Shown here piece after piece: positions 16,044-26,131 of a DNA stretch of 64,000 nucleotides. The position numbers and the translations under genes were made by a program. How positions within the stretch are numbered: position 1 is the first letter of the stretch; the number at the start of each line of letters is the position of its first letter. This DNA is from Aquimarina pacifica. Lineage in GTDB: Bacteria; Bacteroidota; Bacteroidia; Flavobacteriales; Flavobacteriaceae. A model generated the notes under the pieces. That model searched no databases, had not been told where the DNA came from, and saw only the letters and a list, made by a program, of their open reading frames with translations. The stretch is from the NCBI RefSeq assembly GCF_000520955.1, contig NZ_JACC01000009.1, forward strand, positions 62,001 to 126,000, written 5' to 3'.

Positions 16044-18572
16044 TTATTCTATGAATTGGAATGATTTTTTATGATAAAAATCTGCAAAACTAACCTCTAG
16101 ATAATTTTCGATGTCTTCTTTGGTTTTACCTTCTAAATTCATCTCAAATATTTTGGAAATATGTTTTGTCTTAAAAGTCTTAAGCATACCATGATCAGAT
16201 AATAAATCTTCAAAAGTAATTTGCTTCAACTGTTGTCGCATCCATTGGTGTGCGGTATATCCTTTTTTCTTAAGAGTTAAATCGTTATTCATCTCATCTG
16301 TTATCGCTTCGTTTTTTTCCTTCGCCATATTAATTTTGACTTGCTGTCTTACGTATTCATCTTTTATAATTAGATTCATTTCTTCAGAATCGGTATACAA
16401 TCGCTGTAGACTACCAAAAGCTAGTTTATAATAACTGCTTAAGAAATTTTTGTGATCGTATAGATACTTAAGATAAGCCAAACTTGCTTCTTTAAACACT
16501 TTGTGAGGTTTTCTAACATTTTTGTACGCTTCTTTTCTAAGTTCTGCAAGCTTTTGGTCTATACCTTTTATTTTACGGATGTCATTAAAGCGATCCGATT
16601 CGCCAATAGCCATTATCTCCTGATATATCTTACCATGTGCTCCTTCAAAATTATGGGTTTTGTAAGAAAATCTAAACCCTTTTTCTTTTTTCAGCCTTTG
16701 CTCTTTTTCCTTCTTATTCTTTAGGGTATCTTTTTTAGGCTCTTTATTAATTTTTTCTCTATTCTTGAGTTTAATCTTTTTTACAGAAAGATCGAAGTTA
16801 TAATTATATCCAAATGTTAAGGTTAACTCATCGATTGATTCTGAATCAGTAGATTTAAACAATTGTATAGCATTGAGATTAAAATTATGTTTTTTCTTAT
16901 AAATATAATTGACACTTGCTCTGAGGTTAGCAACATTACTGGTATTATCTATACCGCGGGTTGTATTATAAGATGAGCCTATAGAAGTATTCATTTTATT
17001 GTTCAGTAATTTCTTAGAAATACTCAATGTTGGCCCCCATGTTAGTGCATCTTCTCTCCCGATAGTATTATAGGTTGCATTTACTGCAGAACTGATAGTT
17101 AGTCCCCAATCAGGATATCCGCGGGTATAAGAAACCATAGTATTATGAAAAGTAGAGGCATCTCCTAGCCGAACAATCCCGTTTTGTTCATTAGCCACAT
17201 CGGCTAATGCATAATTGATGTTGATAGTTTGTTGTAGTTTTTTGGTTTTGGATAAAAGATAGTTAATGTTAAGGTTGGCATTTTGGGAGAGTTGTCTATA
17301 GTCTAACTCTTCAGAAATTTCATCGGTTAAATCATCATCGTTGATGTCATCAAATTGGTTGGGCTTTATGTTAGTAAATGTAGTGAAGTTAGAGTATGAC
17401 CCTGATAGATTTAGGCGTTCTGAAGCGCTCCATGACAGATTTACAGACCCTACTGTTCTACTGGTTTCGCTTTCTTTTTGGTTTTCGAGATCATCACGTT
17501 GGTATCCGATATTAAAAGCGAGATTGATTTTGTCATTAAAAAGTACGGTACTGGTATTTACCGTTATGTTTTCAAAATCATTGTTAAAGAAATAAGCACC
17601 TAATGTTTCATATCCTGGATCAATACGCTCATAAGTCAATCCAACTTTTGATTTTTTGAAACTATAATTTACTTCGCCAATCATGGCATTATAAAATTCG
17701 GTTGATGTTTTGGTATTGAGAAATAGTCCGGCTAATCCTTGTGATTCTTCAATTGTTGTTCCTCTACTATCTTGGGTTATGGCGGTAGAGGCGTATTCTG
17801 CTTTTATTTGTAGATCTTTAAAAAAAGTATAACCTCCTGAAATACTTACAACTAGATTTTCTTTGGGAGTTACACCTTTTTCATCGGGTATACTTGCTAT
17901 AGAGCTTAGGTCGTCTTTGGCATAAAAAGCAATGCCACCTAGAGCAAGTTGATCCTGCTTGTATTCGAGCTTTGCGCCATATCCCATTCGCTGATAAGCA
18001 GGAATAGTATTAGCATTGCCGTCGTCTTCGGTAGCTTTGAGTAAACGTCCTGTCATAGCACTAAACGAAAAACCTCCACGCGGAGTAAGTTCTATACCTC
18101 CTCCGGTAAATTGATGTGAGTTTAGGGTATAAGGAGAAAAGGTCATATTAGCATCCCCTATATGAGCTTGTATCCATTTGTATTTTGGGTGTAAGCTTAG
18201 ACGATTAAATTTATAAGGTACCTGATAATCCAGTTGCTCTCCTTGGTTAGAGATATTATAGCTAATAGGCATAGAAAATAGGTAGTAACTGGCATTAAGA
18301 AATCCTTGGATATAATAGGTAAAGGGTTCTCTACCTTGTACATTATTAGAAGTATAATATACGCCATTAGTAGCAATACCACCACTGACTTTTAACTTCT
18401 TGGCATCAGTAAGGGTTTCTAAATCTACATTTTGGGCGTTGGCGGTATTGGATATCATCCAAAAGAACATTACCAAAAATATGATCTTAGGGTAAGATGA
18501 ATTCCAAAATCTTCCTACTAAACACCCTAAGCTATGATGTTTTTTATATGTTATTCCCCAAATTGAAATCAA
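16044..18572 (-). CDS. Outer-membrane beta-barrel protein with C-terminal helical domain
   Basis: 842 aa. Signal peptide (IIFLVMFFWMISNTANAQ) preceded by a long basic leader. The first codon is TTG at 18572; the only nearby ATG (18470) would cut into the signal, so the start is uncertain. Residues 60-610 show alternating aromatic beta-strands and turns typical of a barrel (NGVYYTSNN, GGGIELTPRGGFSFSAMTG, LTFGYNYNFDLS). A Lys/Glu-rich linker (about 615-650) and a helical domain of about 190 residues follow (KEASLAYLKYLYDHKNF ... YLEVSFADFYHKK). No TonB plug is visible. It is last in the 16-38 kb cluster, 221 bp after the metallopeptidase/toxin-like gene. Its role could be assembly or anchoring of those proteins (inference). 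No family recognised. Confidence 0.75.
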   Translation of the reverse strand: MISIWGITYKKHHSLGCLVGRFWNSSYPKIIFLVMFFWMISNTANAQNVDLETLTDAKKLKVSGGIATNGVYYTSNNVQGREPFTYYIQGFLNASYYLFSMPISYNISNQGEQLDYQVPYKFNRLSLHPKYKWIQAHIGDANMTFSPYTLNSHQFTGGGIELTPRGGFSFSAMTGRLLKATEDDGNANTIPAYQRMGYGAKLEYKQDQLALGGIAFYAKDDLSSIASIPDEKGVTPKENLVVSISGGYTFFKDLQIKAEYASTAITQDSRGTTIEESQGLAGLFLNTKTSTEFYNAMIGEVNYSFKKSKVGLTYERIDPGYETLGAYFFNNDFENITVNTSTVLFNDKINLAFNIGYQRDDLENQKESETSRTVGSVNLSWSASERLNLSGSYSNFTTFTNIKPNQFDDINDDDLTDEISEELDYRQLSQNANLNINYLLSKTKKLQQTININYALADVANEQNGIVRLGDASTFHNTMVSYTRGYPDWGLTISSAVNATYNTIGREDALTWGPTLSISKKLLNNKMNTSIGSSYNTTRGIDNTSNVANLRASVNYIYKKKHNFNLNAIQLFKSTDSESIDELTLTFGYNYNFDLSVKKIKLKNREKINKEPKKDTLKNKKEKEQRLKKEKGFRFSYKTHNFEGAHGKIYQEIMAIGESDRFNDIRKIKGIDQKLAELRKEAYKNVRKPHKVFKEASLAYLKYLYDHKNFLSSYYKLAFGSLQRLYTDSEEMNLIIKDEYVRQQVKINMAKEKNEAITDEMNNDLTLKKKGYTAHQWMRQQLKQITFEDLLSDHGMLKTFKTKHISKIFEMNLEGKTKEDIENYLEVSFADFYHKKSFQFIE

Positions 18573-18793
18573 TGGTAATTATTTTTTCGAATAGTTGTTT
18601 TTAATTATCTCTCTATTTTGTTTTCTCTTCATCATATATTACTTAAGACTCAGTATTTTTTGACTTTGAATTATACTATCTTAAATATTCGAACTCTAAC
18701 TTTTTATAATACTCTAAACTCTCAAAATAGACTCTTTGAATATTTAAGGATTTTCTGAGAAGAAGGGAGGTTTTGAGGCTAGAGATATACTTT

Positions 18794-21700
18794 TTATTCA
18801 TGTAGTATCCCGTCGATAAATCGAGCTATTTCTTTTCCATTATTATCTATAATTTTGATTTCTCCTTCTTTTATGGGTTCAAATTTGACAGTTGTATTTG
18901 AACCAAATTTTGTTTTTGCTTGATTAAGGTTTTTAAAAAGTTGGCTAAGACTTCTTATTCTACTACTTTTTGTTAAATGGAAAAATTCGTTAAGTCCATC
19001 AAACCCTAGTTTTTGCTTATAAATGAATCGATTACTTATTTCATTAATTAAACCGTAGTTTTTATCTGTTAAGAGACTGGGGTAATCTTTTACAACTTCT
19101 CGTCCCATATTATATGTCAATAATTTTGGACTATTTACTATGGTATTGATTTCGTCGGTGGCTTTTTTTACGGCTTCATCCAGAGATTTTTTATTATTTC
19201 CAACAATCATTCTAAGTTCTGTACCAATAAAACCTTCTAAAATTTTATCAACTTCATAAGTTTTACCCTCTATAATAATTGTTTTATTGGCTATAATATC
19301 ATTCAGTTTACCAGAAAACTGTTTGTCAATAGCTCTTGCCATCGCAGCAGCTCTTATACTTTCACTTGTTTCTTCACCTATTCTATTAATACCATTATTA
19401 ATCTTTTGGATAGTTTTAAAAACACCCCATGAGGTTTTAAGAAGCTTTGTTAGCTCTAGTGCTTTATTTTTATTGTCTTCGACTCCAGCACTTTCTAATA
19501 GTGATTCTAAGACTGCACTGGCATGATTTTCGAACAATGGAGAAGAGATGTAAAAACTGCTAACTTTTATTAATGCGTCTACATAGTCAAAACTATTAAC
19601 CGCAGTTTTTACAAAATAATCTCCGGTGGCTGTTTTACGAAAGACTTCAACAGTTTCATAAATTACTTGTTCGCTTTTTTTAGTATTTACCGCCAATGTT
19701 CCTACGCTCTCATATCCATCCATTACAGCATCATCAGCAAGTCTAGCAGTATCAAAATCTACTACTAATATTTGTTTGGTATTGTTTTGATATTTTAAAG
19801 TAGCTATTGTTTGATCGCCAATTTTTAAAACTTCATAATTTTTTACTTCTAAAACTGTATTATCAAACCCTTGTTTGATTGAATTTATAATTTCAGCTTC
19901 CTTGAAGGATTGATCTACAATATTTTCGAATTGTATTATCTCTGGATTATTACTAATAGATTTGGCATGTTGTATAGCATCATTATATGAATCTTTCAAT
20001 TCATCTAATTTGGTTATTCCATTGTCAGTTTTTGAAAGATCTTTTAAAGATTTAGTGAATTGACCATCTTTAGTTATTACAGAATATATTTGTTTTGTAC
20101 CTTCTTTACTTAAGTCAAATAGGGCTTTACCTCCCATAACTAAACCATAGGTAGCAATAGCTTTATCCCAGAGTTTAATAAATTCTTTTCCTTCATTTGT
20201 TGCTTGTATGGTGTCGTCATTTATGGCAATAGCAATAGTCCCCACATTTAGTATTATATCTAAAGCTATAATTACGGATGACCCTCCGAAAGGAGCTGAT
20301 AGAATACCAAAAGTGGCCATTGCTATTTTACCTTTTAGTCCTTCAATTCGTTCATTATGTTTATGAGCAAAATGATAAGCCCATATTAGAGGAACTACTT
20401 TAGAGTCGCCTGCTTTTATTCCCGCATAATTAAATTCGTCTAAAAAATCTATTCTTACGAATGACGTTAATGGATTACCATCATAAAAAGTGTAAGAAGC
20501 TTTTACTTGATTAGATTGGGTCATAGCATTTAAATATCCAAATCGAATCGTATTTGACTCAAAAGGGCTAAAGCCTTGAACGTCCTTTTGTTCTGTGAAG
20601 AAAATTTTACATGGCGGAGTTGCTGTCAAAATACCCTTACAGTCTGATAAAACATCGGTATTATGAACGTTAAAATAATTTTCTCGATAAAAGTACATTT
20701 CACCATCAGGTAGAACTAGGTCTGCAGTTTTTATTGGTAAAGTAGAAGGGAGGATTAAAGGTGCAGGATTAATTTTTTGTTGCATTTGAACCAAGAAATT
20801 AACAAAATATTCTTTATTTTCTTCTCCAAGGGTTTTATAAATAATCATAATATCACCAGTGTTAGAATCTAGTGATAAATCATCATACCATTGCTGTAAT
20901 TGCTCAGAGGGCGTATTACAAAGCAAAGCGATTAATAGATCTTGGTACTCATCAATTTCAGCAGGGTTTTCAATAATCTTATTCAATAATCGAAACCTTT
21001 CTTCATAGGTTAATTGCTTTAATGTAAATTCAGATCCTTTTAAATTAGTAAAAGCCTCTTTTGTTTTAGCTAGGTTATTCGTTTGTAATGATTCATAGAA
21101 TTTTGAATATCCTGAAGCAGCAATAGCATACGTTTTAAAATAGGAAGCATAGATATTAAGATGTGGAGTATTATTTTCATTTGGAGAAATATTATGATAG
21201 TCATATGTTATGTTACCGGATTCGTAAACATCTTGAATAGATTTTAGAATATTAAATCTTTCTTGAATGATTCTTTTATTTTCTTCATCTTCATATATGT
21301 GGTCATCAGTGGTATTACTGAGTATATGGATGTTTGGATATTTAGTGATTAATTTTGATAATCCAATGATATAGGGTGAGTAGGGAGAATCGCATTGTGC
21401 ATTTTCACTATTTCTAATGATATATTTTTGTACTAATTCGTTATCAAAAGTTTTACCTAGGCTAAATTGAATTTCTTTTACTATACTTTCATCATTTGAT
21501 GTCTCTAGTAATTTGATTTTAGTACTTTCTAAGAATAAATTATTAATAAAATCTATGGATTGAATATGCTCATCAGAAGCTACTAAAATAGTATCTCCCA
21601 TTATGGATTCTTTAATATATTCTTCAATACTAGAATAAGTAATAGAAGTTACCTGAAAAATAAAACCACTAGAGGTAGCATTTAAACACAGTTTTCCTAA

Positions 21701-24700
21701 AATAGGAGAAATATTTTCTTTCCCTATTTTATCAGTCAGTTCATCTACATAAGGTTCGTAAACCCCACTCCCTTTTTTTCTTCCAAAGCCTTTACTTTTT
21801 TCACTAATTTCTCCAATTTTGTGTGTATAAATTTGGCCATCTTTATCAACAAAACAAATCAAAGAACCTAAGGGAGCAACAATATCAGTGTCTCCATAGG
21901 TGTCTCCAGTACTAAAATAAACCGAACTTGTAGTGTTAGGTAATGTAATTATTTCTCCAGATGGGGATAAGAATGAATAGGAACCATCTAATTCGTTTTT
22001 AAAATCATCTAAATCCGATAATCGAGATATTCCAACACTCTCCCCATCCTCATCATTCTGAAACAGATACAACTGTATTCCCGGTGCATGGATTTTTTGC
22101 CAATCCATGTGCGTAAACTCCATGCCACTACCATAATCCATTAGAAGATCTGTAGTTTCTTGTTGGACTCCGTATTCTGTAAATGGATGTTCTAACCCAT
22201 AAATACCATGCCCTAACTCATGTGCAATCGTTTTTGTTAGATGTTCAGGATTAAATACAAAACCATATTGGCGTTTAAGCGGCATAAACCCTTCAGTTTC
22301 GGGATCGCTTGTAGGGATATCATCACCAAGTACAAAGACATAGTACATTTCTGACTCAACACCTCTTTGCTCTTTATAATATTCATAGATGGTTCGTTCT
22401 TCTGCGGTATAATGAGCTAAAACACTACTATCCCCGATATCTAAAGTGCCATTAGAAGTTTCGACATCCCAAGTACCAGTATTAATAGTCAATGAAGGAG
22501 CTGTAGTTATGTTAAAATCAACTCCTGTCTTATTGTAGATGGCATTGATTTCATTTGCGATTGAAGATGAAATACTTGCCCCATTTATAGGTACTAAGGT
22601 AATATTCACTAGCTGTTTGGTAATATGCCACACATTGACTTTACCTGCAATATCATACTTACCCGTACTATTTTCTGGTTTTATGTTGGCAAGGATTTCT
22701 TCTTTACCAAAATCAAAACGTTTGGTAAGGGCTATAGTAGCGGTATTACCATTCCATTCTGCTGGGATTGAGGTTCCTTCAATGGTTTTAAAAATAATAT
22801 CATCTGTCGTTTTTCCATTACTTAAGGTAGCAGTAGCGGTCATAAAGTCTTCCTCATGTTCTGCAACATCAGAGATGACTTTATAGAGGACATTATATTT
22901 TCCTCCGTTAGCTTGTTCAATGGTTTCATATGAATTGGCAAAGTCAGTGTCACTAATACTACCTCTTAACTTATCTGTCCCATAAAAACCTGATGTATTA
23001 AAAAATACGGCCACATCAGTGGCTGATATTTGGGTTACATTTCCACTATTGGTAATCCCATTTGTGTTTCCTGCGGTTGGTGTACCCCCATCGGCTTCTT
23101 TACCTTCAGTTACATTACCCGCCTCATCAACGGTCCATTGATCGCCATTGGCGTCTGTAATTACCACAGGAGTGTCGGTTTCTATAGGATGTGCTACACC
23201 TTGTTCATCGATTAGTGTTACATTACCGTTTTCATCGACTTCTACATAGGCAATATCAATTGTCGAAGCATCAAATTTATCGATGTCTCCCGTATCTCCG
23301 AAAACTTCTTCAATGGCATCGTCAATATTGGCAATACCTTCCCAATTGGCATCATAGCTTGTTTTGACAATCCCATTGGTTAGCTGATAATCAGAATTAA
23401 TGGTTATGCTATCAAACTCGACTCGTATTTTTACCAATGCCAAATAAGGAACACTTATATATCCCCATCCTGAGTACACTCCATTACTTCCGCTTATTTC
23501 CTTGACCGTTACCGGAAAATCTCCAGCAGTAAATATTTCATTAACTCCTATGTTTTGTAAGGGATCTTGATTCGTAATCTCTATTTCGGGAAGTACCCCA
23601 CAATTGTAATATGCCGTTTCTTCTTCTGTTGGTGTTGTAAATTCTTGGGTTTGAGAAAAAGCAAACCCGCCGTTAGGGGTACATTCTCCGCCTACGCGAA
23701 ACTCATAAGTGGTTCCGCCTTCTAGATTTCTGATGGTAGTTTCTGGGTTATAGGCATAACTTGTAAACCAATCATCGTCATCAGTATATCCTTTTTTTCG
23801 ATATTGGGTTTCATATCTCAAATGCTCTGAAGTTTGCCAGGTAATAGCGACGGTCTGAGAATTTTGGGCTTGCGAAATAATAAATTCGGGGGCTTTGCAA
23901 TCAGCTTGATAGTTGAAGTAATAAATCTCACTATTTCCGTTATTTCTAAAGACAGAAGTTTCACTAACTCCATCACTTACAATAGCTCGTACTTGCCATC
24001 CATACGTTTTGTCCTCTAGTAATTGCGTTTCTGCGGGACCGTAAAGTAAAGTGGTTGCTAAGGTTGTGGTTTGATACAGCGCAGGAGAGACTACAAAAGC
24101 AGCCTGTGGATTCATCCCTGTATCCCATAATTCTTTTAGCGTAAATTCATATTGTACATTGGTGGCATTGAGATGTCTTGGTGTCCAATTGAAGATAATA
24201 TTTTGCGGATTTTGAGCAGTGATCAAATCTCCGGTATTCGGTAAGTTAAGAAAAGGAGGGTCATTTAGGAGTAAGTACACATTGAAACAACTATTCTGTC
24301 TAGAAAATAATTGACCAGATAGATAATCATATACTTCAAAACAAAAATTGTAAGAACCTTCAGGTAGGGTTTCACTATATTGTTGTGGTGAGATTCCTTG
24401 TAGGTTATTCAAATCAAAATAAGGCCGTAGGTCCAGATTAGATAATCTAGTATTGATTCCGCCATCTAGAAATATAGGAGAGGCCCCAGAAACAAAGTCT
24501 ATAGTTTCGATATTAAGTCCCTGACCCTGAATTTTCATTTTTAGACGAACCCGTCTCCCTATTTCATTTACATCTGTTAATAATAGGTTTACAAATAACT
24601 TCTCGCTTGCCGTAGTCTGATAATCACTAAGTTTTAGACTATGTGGTGGTATTAATTGCGGAGTAACTTGTACAGGATATATTTGTGCAGTAATTAGTCC

Positions 24701-24742
24701 ACATGAAAATAGTAGTAGAAAATAGAGTAATATTCGTTTCAT
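18794..24742 (-). CDS. Giant secreted FN3/metallopeptidase protein with polymorphic-toxin-like architecture
   Basis: 1982 aa with a signal peptide (LLYFLLLFSCGLITAQ). N-terminal domain about 20-280 (PHSLKLSDYQTTASEKLFVN ... YQADC), which I believe matches the domain called TANFOR in Bacteroidota. An FN3 domain spans about 285-370. A spacer with NGNVTLIDEQG and DANGDQWTVDEAGNV repeats follows. A zinc-peptidase domain carries HELGHGIYGLEH (841-852) and LLMDYG (Met868), like a metzincin but with one extra residue before the third His. After about 900 come long helical regions, a hydrophobic segment (MATFGILSAPFGGSSVIIAL and GTIAIAI), and a C-terminal region of about 300 residues ending EIKIIDNNGKEIARF. 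No T9SS sorting domain is visible at the end. The layout is that of a processed, surface-delivered toxin or effector. It starts directly after the PKD lipoprotein stop. Confidence 0.85.
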   Translation of the reverse strand: MKRILLYFLLLFSCGLITAQIYPVQVTPQLIPPHSLKLSDYQTTASEKLFVNLLLTDVNEIGRRVRLKMKIQGQGLNIETIDFVSGASPIFLDGGINTRLSNLDLRPYFDLNNLQGISPQQYSETLPEGSYNFCFEVYDYLSGQLFSRQNSCFNVYLLLNDPPFLNLPNTGDLITAQNPQNIIFNWTPRHLNATNVQYEFTLKELWDTGMNPQAAFVVSPALYQTTTLATTLLYGPAETQLLEDKTYGWQVRAIVSDGVSETSVFRNNGNSEIYYFNYQADCKAPEFIISQAQNSQTVAITWQTSEHLRYETQYRKKGYTDDDDWFTSYAYNPETTIRNLEGGTTYEFRVGGECTPNGGFAFSQTQEFTTPTEEETAYYNCGVLPEIEITNQDPLQNIGVNEIFTAGDFPVTVKEISGSNGVYSGWGYISVPYLALVKIRVEFDSITINSDYQLTNGIVKTSYDANWEGIANIDDAIEEVFGDTGDIDKFDASTIDIAYVEVDENGNVTLIDEQGVAHPIETDTPVVITDANGDQWTVDEAGNVTEGKEADGGTPTAGNTNGITNSGNVTQISATDVAVFFNTSGFYGTDKLRGSISDTDFANSYETIEQANGGKYNVLYKVISDVAEHEEDFMTATATLSNGKTTDDIIFKTIEGTSIPAEWNGNTATIALTKRFDFGKEEILANIKPENSTGKYDIAGKVNVWHITKQLVNITLVPINGASISSSIANEINAIYNKTGVDFNITTAPSLTINTGTWDVETSNGTLDIGDSSVLAHYTAEERTIYEYYKEQRGVESEMYYVFVLGDDIPTSDPETEGFMPLKRQYGFVFNPEHLTKTIAHELGHGIYGLEHPFTEYGVQQETTDLLMDYGSGMEFTHMDWQKIHAPGIQLYLFQNDEDGESVGISRLSDLDDFKNELDGSYSFLSPSGEIITLPNTTSSVYFSTGDTYGDTDIVAPLGSLICFVDKDGQIYTHKIGEISEKSKGFGRKKGSGVYEPYVDELTDKIGKENISPILGKLCLNATSSGFIFQVTSITYSSIEEYIKESIMGDTILVASDEHIQSIDFINNLFLESTKIKLLETSNDESIVKEIQFSLGKTFDNELVQKYIIRNSENAQCDSPYSPYIIGLSKLITKYPNIHILSNTTDDHIYEDEENKRIIQERFNILKSIQDVYESGNITYDYHNISPNENNTPHLNIYASYFKTYAIAASGYSKFYESLQTNNLAKTKEAFTNLKGSEFTLKQLTYEERFRLLNKIIENPAEIDEYQDLLIALLCNTPSEQLQQWYDDLSLDSNTGDIMIIYKTLGEENKEYFVNFLVQMQQKINPAPLILPSTLPIKTADLVLPDGEMYFYRENYFNVHNTDVLSDCKGILTATPPCKIFFTEQKDVQGFSPFESNTIRFGYLNAMTQSNQVKASYTFYDGNPLTSFVRIDFLDEFNYAGIKAGDSKVVPLIWAYHFAHKHNERIEGLKGKIAMATFGILSAPFGGSSVIIALDIILNVGTIAIAINDDTIQATNEGKEFIKLWDKAIATYGLVMGGKALFDLSKEGTKQIYSVITKDGQFTKSLKDLSKTDNGITKLDELKDSYNDAIQHAKSISNNPEIIQFENIVDQSFKEAEIINSIKQGFDNTVLEVKNYEVLKIGDQTIATLKYQNNTKQILVVDFDTARLADDAVMDGYESVGTLAVNTKKSEQVIYETVEVFRKTATGDYFVKTAVNSFDYVDALIKVSSFYISSPLFENHASAVLESLLESAGVEDNKNKALELTKLLKTSWGVFKTIQKINNGINRIGEETSESIRAAAMARAIDKQFSGKLNDIIANKTIIIEGKTYEVDKILEGFIGTELRMIVGNNKKSLDEAVKKATDEINTIVNSPKLLTYNMGREVVKDYPSLLTDKNYGLINEISNRFIYKQKLGFDGLNEFFHLTKSSRIRSLSQLFKNLNQAKTKFGSNTTVKFEPIKEGEIKIIDNNGKEIARFIDGILHE

Positions 24743-26131
24743 CTAATAGGCTTCTTTTTGCATTTTAATATCAACTAATACATAAGAGTTCTGTCCATCT
24801 GTAACAAACTCTTTTATTTTAATGGCTCCTTTAATTCCTTGTTGATTTTCAAACAAAATGATTCTAGGGAGAAGAGAATCATCAAAGTCTTCTAATCCTT
24901 GATCGGTTTCTTCAATATCGAGCTCTGATAGTAAGGAGTCATCTTGCATGTTATCAAATTGAGAGGAACTAAGTGAAGCGCTGCATGCACAAGATTCTTG
25001 CAAATTGATAAATTGAGTATGAGTAGCGTTGGGTATAGCATCAAAAGTGCTTGATGCTGCTTCGTTGGGGGTAATGAATTTGTTAAACGTAAATGTACTA
25101 TTTAACCCAAAAAATACAATGTCTATTAGACTTCCGTTAGTTTCAGTAACTTGATCTTTGGTATATACTTCCCGCGTTGTGGTAGAGAAAAATGCCCCAA
25201 GAGTATTATTGCTATGTGCAGTATTAATACCTAATTTAATATTTTCAATGGTTCTAAGATTGGTATTGGCGTAAACGGTTATGTTTTCAGTTTTAGTTTT
25301 AGTTTCTTTACCGTTAGTAGCTTCTAATTGTATTGTATATGTTCCGGGTGTACTCAAAACAATTTGGGGGTTTTGTTCTGTGGTTGTTTGGGGCTGTCCG
25401 TTTTCAATAGTCCACATATATGATGTGGCACTAATACTTTCATTATTCATATTTAGAGTAAAAGGCACCTGAAAGTCATCATCTTCAAAAGGAAATTCAT
25501 AAGAAAAAAAAGCTTCGAGATAGGGTGCTACAGTAACGGTTTCTTGTGTTTGAAATACATCTTGTCCGTTACTCGCTTGGAGACCGATAATATGTTCTCC
25601 GGGTTCATTAAAAATAACATTTGAGGGATGTTGTTCGTTTGAAGAAGAAGGAGAGCCTCCTTCGAAAGTCCAGATATAACTAGTGGCCCCCAGAGTAGTA
25701 TTATTGATTTCTACTTTCATAGGAGCATAATTATTTTCAATGATTGTCGGTTCAAAACCAATAGTTATCGCATCTGCTAATGTTATTGTCATTTCTTTAG
25801 AATTGAAGCTTCCGTCTTCATTACTAGCTTCTAATCGTATGGTATATGTGCCGTGTTCATCATATGCAATTATTCCGGGTTGTTTGTCAGTTGAAGTATT
25901 TGGGTTTCCATTTCCGAAATCCCATAAAAAATCTTCACCTCCTTCTGTAGTATTTTTTATAGAAACTAGTACTGGGATCGAATAATCACCATCTACAATT
26001 TCTAAGCTAAAATCAGCAGTAACAGGAAGAGCTTCTTCTGTGGCACAGTTCAAAAACAGAAAAATACTCCCAAAAAGAAGACGTAGGCTTTTGGGTATTA
26101 TTCTATATTCTGTATTAAGGTAATTCTTCAT
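24743..26131 (-). CDS. PKD-repeat lipoprotein
   Basis: 462 aa. Signal peptide with lipobox LFLNC (Cys29), followed by three PKD domains (about 35-120, 120-205, 205-290), each with the pattern WDFGNGNP / WTFEGGSPSS / WTIENGQPQTT and G-TYTI-LEA. The C-terminal 170 residues are unrelated to PKD and unassigned (NIKLGINTAHSNNTLGAFFS; two Cys at CACSAS). It is probably exposed at the cell surface, where PKD domains bind protein or glycan. Its ATG overlaps the stop of the SprB-repeat gene (TAATG), and its stop abuts the ATG of the 1982-aa gene, so it is translationally coupled to both. Confidence 0.85.
   Translation of the reverse strand: MKNYLNTEYRIIPKSLRLLFGSIFLFLNCATEEALPVTADFSLEIVDGDYSIPVLVSIKNTTEGGEDFLWDFGNGNPNTSTDKQPGIIAYDEHGTYTIRLEASNEDGSFNSKEMTITLADAITIGFEPTIIENNYAPMKVEINNTTLGATSYIWTFEGGSPSSSNEQHPSNVIFNEPGEHIIGLQASNGQDVFQTQETVTVAPYLEAFFSYEFPFEDDDFQVPFTLNMNNESISATSYMWTIENGQPQTTTEQNPQIVLSTPGTYTIQLEATNGKETKTKTENITVYANTNLRTIENIKLGINTAHSNNTLGAFFSTTTREVYTKDQVTETNGSLIDIVFFGLNSTFTFNKFITPNEAASSTFDAIPNATHTQFINLQESCACSASLSSSQFDNMQDDSLLSELDIEETDQGLEDFDDSLLPRIILFENQQGIKGAIKIKEFVTDGQNSYVLVDIKMQKEAY

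Noticed and set aside
24743..26131. PKD lipoprotein as a SusD/SusE-type glycan-uptake component
   Set aside because: No SusC-type receptor or SusD-like helical fold adjacent; repeats are PKD only.
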